A stretch of 27,761 nucleotides of DNA from an uncultured Caryophanales bacterium. GTDB taxonomy: Bacteria; Bacillota_I; Bacilli_A; RF39; UBA660. Below the pieces are notes generated by a model that worked only from the letters and a program-made list of their open reading frames with translations, did not search any database and was not told where the DNA came from. Location of the stretch: the NCBI GenBank assembly GCA_947169395.1, contig CAMVPJ010000010.1, positions 1-27,761 on the forward strand. Reading direction: 5' to 3'. Below are positions 23,751 through 27,761 of this stretch, in pieces. The translations under genes and the position numbers were made by a program. Positions within the stretch are counted from its first letter, which is position 1. Each line of letters starts with the position of its first letter.

Positions 23751-24869
23751 GTGGATAATGTTTTTGATGAGATGGATTTTGGTCCTTTACAGCAATACTT
23801 AGATAATGATGATGTAACCGATATATCTTATGATAATGGGGGACAGTTATGGCTTAGAACATTATCCCATGGTACATTTAGAGTAGAAAATCCTGGTATT
23901 GATGATAATTTTATGGACAAGCTTGCATTCCAATGCGCGAATGTAGTAGGTCGTAGTTTTAATGCAGCTCATCCTTTTTTAGATAGTGAATCAGAAGAAC
24001 TTCGTATTAACTTTGTACATGATTCTATAGCTAGAAATGGTATTGCATGTGTAATTAGAAAGACACCTGCTAAAATAAGACTTGTAAAAAATGAGATTAT
24101 TAGAGATAAGTATATTACTGAAGATATACTAAACTTTCTAATTACTTGTGTTCATGGACATACTAATATTATGGTGTGTGGTGAAACTGGTAGTGGTAAA
24201 ACTGAGTTTATTAAATACTTGGCTGCTAATACTAGAGTTGATGAGAAGATTATTACAATAGAAGATACTCTAGAACTACACTTAGATAAAATATTTCCTA
24301 ATCGTGATATAGTTGCGATGAAAACAAATAATATTGCAAGTTATTCTGATGTATTAGTTACTTGTATGAGACAGAATCCTAAGTGGATACTTTTATCAGA
24401 GGTTCGTAGTGCGGAAGCAGTAATGGCTGTTAGAAACTCTATATCATCAGGGCACTACATATTATCTACAATACATGCTGATAAAGCATCATCTATTCCA
24501 AACAGAATGTATTCATTGTTAGAGACTAATCAAGATATAGATCAATTTTTAAAATCTATTTATAGATATATTCAACTTGGTGTATATATTCGAGCTTATC
24601 AAGATGCTAATACACATAGAATGATAAGAGAAATAGCTGAAGTTACTGAGTTCTTTGTAACTGAAGATAATGAGGCTAAATATAATACAATTTATAAGAA
24701 AACTCCTGATGGTAAAGTAACTAGAAGAAATCCAAGTAAATATTTATATGATTACTTAGAAGCACAAGGAGTTAGAATGGATAAAAATATTATTGTTCCA
24801 ACTGATGAAGACGATACTACATCTTCAAATGAAACAATTAATAATAATAATAATATAATTTTTGAGTAG
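23751..24869 (+). CDS. cpaF: CpaF/TadA-type secretion ATPase
   Basis: 372 residues; GTG 23751 is preferred since GGTGAT lies 4 nt upstream. This is the motor ATPase of Tad/type IV pilus-like systems (PilT/VirB11 superfamily). N-terminal domain: DVTDISYDNGGQLWLRTL and HPFLDSESEELRINFVHDS. Walker A is CGETGSGKTEF (about 141-151), Asp box ITIEDTLELHL (about 170-180), Walker B region PKWILLSEVRSAEAVMAVRN and His box GHYILSTIHADKASS follow. All nucleotide-binding residues appear intact. The last 25 residues are low-complexity Asp/Thr/Asn. Only one ATPase is present; there is no TadZ/CpaE-like partner. Confidence 0.93.
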   Translation: MDNVFDEMDFGPLQQYLDNDDVTDISYDNGGQLWLRTLSHGTFRVENPGIDDNFMDKLAFQCANVVGRSFNAAHPFLDSESEELRINFVHDSIARNGIACVIRKTPAKIRLVKNEIIRDKYITEDILNFLITCVHGHTNIMVCGETGSGKTEFIKYLAANTRVDEKIITIEDTLELHLDKIFPNRDIVAMKTNNIASYSDVLVTCMRQNPKWILLSEVRSAEAVMAVRNSISSGHYILSTIHADKASSIPNRMYSLLETNQDIDQFLKSIYRYIQLGVYIRAYQDANTHRMIREIAEVTEFFVTEDNEAKYNTIYKKTPDGKVTRRNPSKYLYDYLEAQGVRMDKNIIVPTDEDDTTSSNETINNNNNIIFE

Positions 24870-24879
24870 GAGGTGCAAT

Positions 24880-25779
24880 ATGATTAATATAATATTCTTA
24901 CTTATTGGTATAATACTTTTATTTATAGTATTTTATCGTAGTACAGGTGGTAAAGATATATATAAAGAGGTAACTAGTAGTCTAGGACCAGTATATGATA
25001 AAATTGCGCCTTATACTTATAAAGAAATAAGAGTTAAAATAAAAGAATTAGGCCAGAATTATAAATTTAAAGATTATTTAAGACAAATCGTTATATTTGG
25101 TGGTATAGCTGGTGCCATGGGATATTTATATTTCTATGATATAGTAGTTGCCATAATATATGCAGGTATAGCTATTGCATTTATTCCTTACTTAGAATAT
25201 TTAAGATGTAAAAGATTATATAGTGAATTTATATTTGAACAAGTGCAAACATATACAACTAATATTATACTTGACTTTCAAACATCACAATCATTTGTTA
25301 AATCTCTAGAAGGTGTATATGAATCAGGAGTACTAGAAGATCCTGTTAAAAGTGATGTTAAAATAATGATAGACCTAGCTTATAAAAATGGTACTATTAA
25401 TCAGTCTTTAGAGTATTTTCAAAATAAATATGATTTCTATATGGTAAAAAACATGCATCAGTTGTTCTTACAGATAACTAATGAAGGTGCGAAAGACTCA
25501 CAAGAAGCACTAGAAAATATGAGTTTAGATATTGATATGCTTGTAGAAGCTGTATATAGAGATAGAATAGATAGAGCAAATTTCCATAAGAAGTTTATTA
25601 GATTTGGTATTATGCTTTATGGTATGATTGCCTTAATACAATTACTACTAGGGGATACTTATTCACAATTACTTAATATGTGGTATTTAAAGTTATTAAT
25701 ACACTTACTAGTAGTAATGAACTCTTACTTCTTATTAAATGGAGAGAAGTACTATAATGAAAATGTAGGTGCAGAATAG
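24880..25779 (+). CDS. tadB: TadB-like inner-membrane platform protein (T2SSF)
   Basis: 299 residues; ATG 24880 follows TAGGAGG by 5 nt. Hydrophobic helices at about 2-20, 66-84 and 86-104 (two adjacent), and near the C-terminus (about 248-290). The T2SSF/GspF core (about 112-240) has FIFEQVQTYTTNIILDFQTS and DIDMLVEAVYRDRI, with a low-complexity helical body between. TadB and TadC form the membrane platform on which the ATPase acts. It starts 10 nt after the cpaF stop and is followed by tadC with a 15-nt gap, so all three are cotranslated. Confidence 0.85.
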   Translation: MINIIFLLIGIILLFIVFYRSTGGKDIYKEVTSSLGPVYDKIAPYTYKEIRVKIKELGQNYKFKDYLRQIVIFGGIAGAMGYLYFYDIVVAIIYAGIAIAFIPYLEYLRCKRLYSEFIFEQVQTYTTNIILDFQTSQSFVKSLEGVYESGVLEDPVKSDVKIMIDLAYKNGTINQSLEYFQNKYDFYMVKNMHQLFLQITNEGAKDSQEALENMSLDIDMLVEAVYRDRIDRANFHKKFIRFGIMLYGMIALIQLLLGDTYSQLLNMWYLKLLIHLLVVMNSYFLLNGEKYYNENVGAE

Positions 25780-25794
25780 TTTTGGTGGTGAAAC

Positions 25795-26586
25795 ATGGGA
25801 TTAATATATATATTAGTTACTGCTACTTTAGTATTTATATTTATATATAATAAAGTATTTGATGGTAATAAATTTATTAAAGAATTATCTCCTGTATTTA
25901 GAAATATTATAGAAGATGATTATGAATTTTTAGTAAGACTTAGATATGAAGATGAAGATATTGATCTAGAAGAAATGTTTGAAAAAAGAATACGTAATGC
26001 AGTATTAACATTCTTAATAGTATTATTTTTATCAATACTAGCAGGTAAACTTGCGTTTATAGTTATATTCTTAGCAGTCGTATTAGCACTATTAGTATTT
26101 AAAATGCCATATGCAAAATTAAAAAGAATGTATAGGGCACACTTGCATAGTATAGATTTATTATTACCTTATTATTTAAAAGGACTAGAAATACTAGTGC
26201 AACACTATACTGTGCCTATCGCACTATCTAGAAGTATTGAAACTGCACCAGATGTATTTAAAAGAGGATTACTTAAATTAGTAGCTAAAATAGATGCAGG
26301 AGATTCATCTATAAAACCTTATACAGACTTTGCAGAAGAGTATCCTGTTAGAGATTCAATGCGAATGATGAGACTTTTATATAGATTAAGTCTAGGTTCA
26401 CAAGATAATAAACAAGAACAAGTAATGGCATTTTCTAGAATGGTATCAACCTTACAGAATAAAGCAAGAGAAATAAAATACCAAGAACGTCTTGATAAAA
26501 TGGAGAAAAAAACTATGATAATGTTATTCGCAACTGGTGGCGGGGTAATGTTATTACTATTTATGTCGATGACACTTATGATTTAA
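25795..26586 (+). CDS. tadC: TadC-like inner-membrane platform protein (T2SSF)
   Basis: 263 residues; GGTGGTG precedes the ATG. Helices at about 2-18, 66-84, 84-103 and 240-262. The GspF-like core contains LHSIDLLLPYYLKGLEILVQ and later QEQVMAFSRMVSTLQNKARE, then the KKTMIMLFATGGG helix end typical of TadC. It is the last gene of the operon and a terminator overlaps its stop codon. No prepilin (Flp), prepilin peptidase (TadV) or CpaE-like gene follows; these may be elsewhere or missing. Confidence 0.85.
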   Translation: MGLIYILVTATLVFIFIYNKVFDGNKFIKELSPVFRNIIEDDYEFLVRLRYEDEDIDLEEMFEKRIRNAVLTFLIVLFLSILAGKLAFIVIFLAVVLALLVFKMPYAKLKRMYRAHLHSIDLLLPYYLKGLEILVQHYTVPIALSRSIETAPDVFKRGLLKLVAKIDAGDSSIKPYTDFAEEYPVRDSMRMMRLLYRLSLGSQDNKQEQVMAFSRMVSTLQNKAREIKYQERLDKMEKKTMIMLFATGGGVMLLLFMSMTLMI

Positions 26587-26596
26587 GTGTTTTTTT
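26572..26596 (+). terminator. Terminator of surface/Tad operon
   Basis: ACACTTA (26572-26578), 5-nt loop, TAAGTGT (26584-26590), then six T. The stop codon is in the right arm. Confidence 0.8.
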
Positions 26597-26629
26597 GTGC
26601 TTTTTTTGAATTAAAATGCAAAAAAAGAA

Positions 26630-26665
26630 GGAAATTTGAAAGTTATCAATAATAATATATATAGG
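26630..26665 (+). repeat. GGAAATTT-N28 motif, copy 2 (before nuclease)
   Basis: GGAAATTT at 26630-26637, then GAAAGTT, an AATAATAATATATATA stretch and AGG ending 28 nt later, at the ribosome binding site of the nuclease gene. Same arrangement as copy 1. Confidence 0.5.
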
Positions 26666-26673
26666 GAGGAAAA

Positions 26674-27573
26674 TTGGTAATTATGAAGTATTACGATGTA
26701 ATAAAAGAAAAAATTCTTGAAAGTGAAATATATGATAAAGCACACGATTATGCAAAAGATAGGAATAAGGTTAAAGCATACTATGAAATCGGTCAATTAT
26801 TAAATGCTGCTGGTAAAGACTATGGCAAAAATATAATTAAACAATATTCTGAAAAACTAATGCTTGAAGTTGGAAAGAAATATAATGAACGTAATTTAAG
26901 ATATATGCGTAAATTCTATGAAGTGTTCTCTAATATAAAATGGAACACGTCATGTTCCAAATTGAGTTGGAGTCATTATAGAGAAGTATTATCTATTAAT
27001 GATATTAATACAATAAAGTATTATTTAACCGAGTGTTCTAACAAGAATTTAACTATAAAAAAGTTGCAAGAAAAAATTAAAAGTAAGGAATATGAAAGAT
27101 TAAGTGATGAAGCAAAAGATAAACTAAGTTCTAATGAACAGTTAAATATATATGATGTAGTTCCTAATCCAATTGTTATAAAGAGTAATTTATTAAAGAA
27201 CAAGTTAACTGAATATGCTTTAAAACAAGCGATATTAACTAATATAGATGATTTTCTATTACAATTAGGTTCTGGTTTTGCTTATGTAGGGAATGAGTAT
27301 AGAATAAAAATAAATGATAAATATAATTTTATAGACTTAATGTTATTTAATTATGAATATAATTGTTTTGTAGTTGTAGAACTAAAAGTAACTGAAATTA
27401 AAAAGGAACATTTAGGACAAATACAATTCTATATGAATTATGTTGATAAAAATATAAGAAAGCCTAATCAAGATAAAACTATTGGTATTATTATATGTAA
27501 AAAAGATGATGGATATATTATTGAGTTTTCAAGTGATCGCAGAATTATGGCTAGAGCATATGAGTTAGTGTAA
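26674..27573 (+). CDS. YhcG/DUF1016 family PD-(D/E)xK nuclease
   Basis: 299 residues. N-terminal helical DUF1016 domain: YYEIGQLLN, then YGKNIIKQYSEKLM and GKKYNERNLRYMRKFYEVF, with LSWSHYREVLSI. C-terminal nuclease domain: LLQLGSGFAYVGNEYRI, FIDLMLFNYEYNCFVVVELK and GQIQFYMNYVD, with the PDDEXK residues (D in FIDLML, E and K in VELK). Family members are accessory nucleases, often near restriction or mobile genes; biological role is not established. Start: TTG 26674 has GGGAGGA 4 nt upstream; the ATG at 26683 (13 nt) is the alternative. It stands alone after the Tad operon with its own upstream motif. Confidence 0.9.
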   Translation: MVIMKYYDVIKEKILESEIYDKAHDYAKDRNKVKAYYEIGQLLNAAGKDYGKNIIKQYSEKLMLEVGKKYNERNLRYMRKFYEVFSNIKWNTSCSKLSWSHYREVLSINDINTIKYYLTECSNKNLTIKKLQEKIKSKEYERLSDEAKDKLSSNEQLNIYDVVPNPIVIKSNLLKNKLTEYALKQAILTNIDDFLLQLGSGFAYVGNEYRIKINDKYNFIDLMLFNYEYNCFVVVELKVTEIKKEHLGQIQFYMNYVDKNIRKPNQDKTIGIIICKKDDGYIIEFSSDRRIMARAYELV

Positions 27574-27602
27574 CTTATTTTTTAAAGAATTTTATCAAAA
27601 AA

Positions 27603-27638
27603 GGAAATTTAAACAACTAACTAATAATATATATAAGG
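27603..27638 (+). repeat. GGAAATTT-N28 motif, copy 3 (orphan)
   Basis: GGAAATTT at 27603-27610, then AAACAACTAACTAATAATAT and AAGG ending 28 nt later. No start codon follows directly, unlike copies 1 and 2, so it either drives an untranslated RNA or is a relic. Confidence 0.45.
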
Positions 27639-27666
27639 AAAAAACTAATAATACTTATATTTCAGC

Positions 27667-27695
27667 TTGAGATATTGTATTAATAAGAATATAAT
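27667..27695 (+). promoter_or_regulatory. Promoter near right edge
   Basis: TTGAGA (27667-27672), 17-nt spacer, TATAAT (27690-27695): near-consensus. The transcript would start about 27702 and run directly into a hairpin. Confidence 0.75.
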
Positions 27696-27701
27696 AGGTT
27701 T

Positions 27702-27761
27702 CGTTACAGGATAAAATCATCTGCCTAGGGAAAATGAGGATATTGTTATGTTATCCTTTTT
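27702..27761 (+). ncRNA. Structured short RNA or leader with terminator (cut by window edge)
   Basis: Just after a good promoter, AGGATAA (27708-27714) can pair with TTATCCT (27751-27757), which leads into a T-run that continues to the window end. The 36-nt loop holds CTGCCTAGGGAAAATGAGGA. It has no ORF of note. It may be a small RNA, or a riboswitch/attenuator leader for a gene beyond the window. I do not recognise a known class. Confidence 0.5.

Noticed and set aside
1..27761. CRISPR array or rRNA
   Set aside because: No regularly spaced direct repeats with unique spacers and no rRNA-like sequence were found.
1..27761. Mycoplasma-type genetic code (UGA = Trp)
   Set aside because: UGA ends several well-supported genes and Trp is encoded by TGG, with a CCA-anticodon tRNA-Trp.

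Overview
Organism. AT-rich Bacillota-type DNA with strong GGAGG or GGTGAT ribosome binding sites, sigma-A-like promoters (often with an extended TGn -10 box) and hairpin-plus-U terminators. UGA is used as a stop by several genes (7304-7306, 15173-15175, 18039-18041, 22835-22837 and scpA), and the one tRNA-Trp has a CCA anticodon, so the standard bacterial code applies, not the mycoplasma code. The gene set (sortase with Cna-B surface protein, ScpAB, rubrerythrin, UPF0316, DUF368, a CotY/CotZ-like Cys-rich protein) suggests an uncultured gut Bacilli/Erysipelotrichia/RF39-like lineage. The taxon is inference.

Layout. (1) 1-3669 is a decayed mobile segment: a small ORF overlapping a large serine recombinase, a frameshifted BRO-N/DinD-like gene, and the 3' part of a LolA/GerS-like, DUF4367-like protein that has lost its N-terminus. 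(2) 3807-7306 holds an AAA ATPase of the DUF4143 type, small membrane proteins, a membrane-anchored thioredoxin-fold-like protein, UPF0316 and DUF368 (polyprenyl-phosphate transporter family). (3) 7294-8320 (minus) holds LicD and an easily missed 50-residue membrane protein; 8442-8891 is a CotY/CotZ-like protein. (4) 9008-12943 is a cell-surface operon: sortase-anchored Cna-B protein, sortase, membrane protein, 74-residue protein and an InlB-repeat protein. (5) Rubrerythrin, a UvrD/HelD-like helicase, a convergent PHP phosphoesterase, and a Rel/SpoT-type gene preceded by a leader peptide and terminator. (6) tRNA-Trp and scpAB on minus. (7) 19667-26586 is an operon of a 921-residue surface protein and a minimal Tad-like machine (TadE-like, CpaB, CpaF, TadB, TadC). 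(8) A YhcG/DUF1016 nuclease, then a promoter and structured short RNA running off the right edge.

How the parts connect. The two surface loci share a paralogous N-terminal module resembling a thioester domain in which the thioester Gln position is Glu. One copy is sortase-anchored, the other is encoded with the Tad-like machine. Together they look like a surface/adhesion programme. The Rel-type gene has an intact hydrolase site but a degenerate synthetase site, and its leader arrangement could couple expression to ribosome behaviour. A spaced motif (GGAAATTT, then AGG 28 nt later) occurs at three intergenic sites, upstream of the helicase, upstream of the nuclease and at the right edge; it may be an alternative promoter class.
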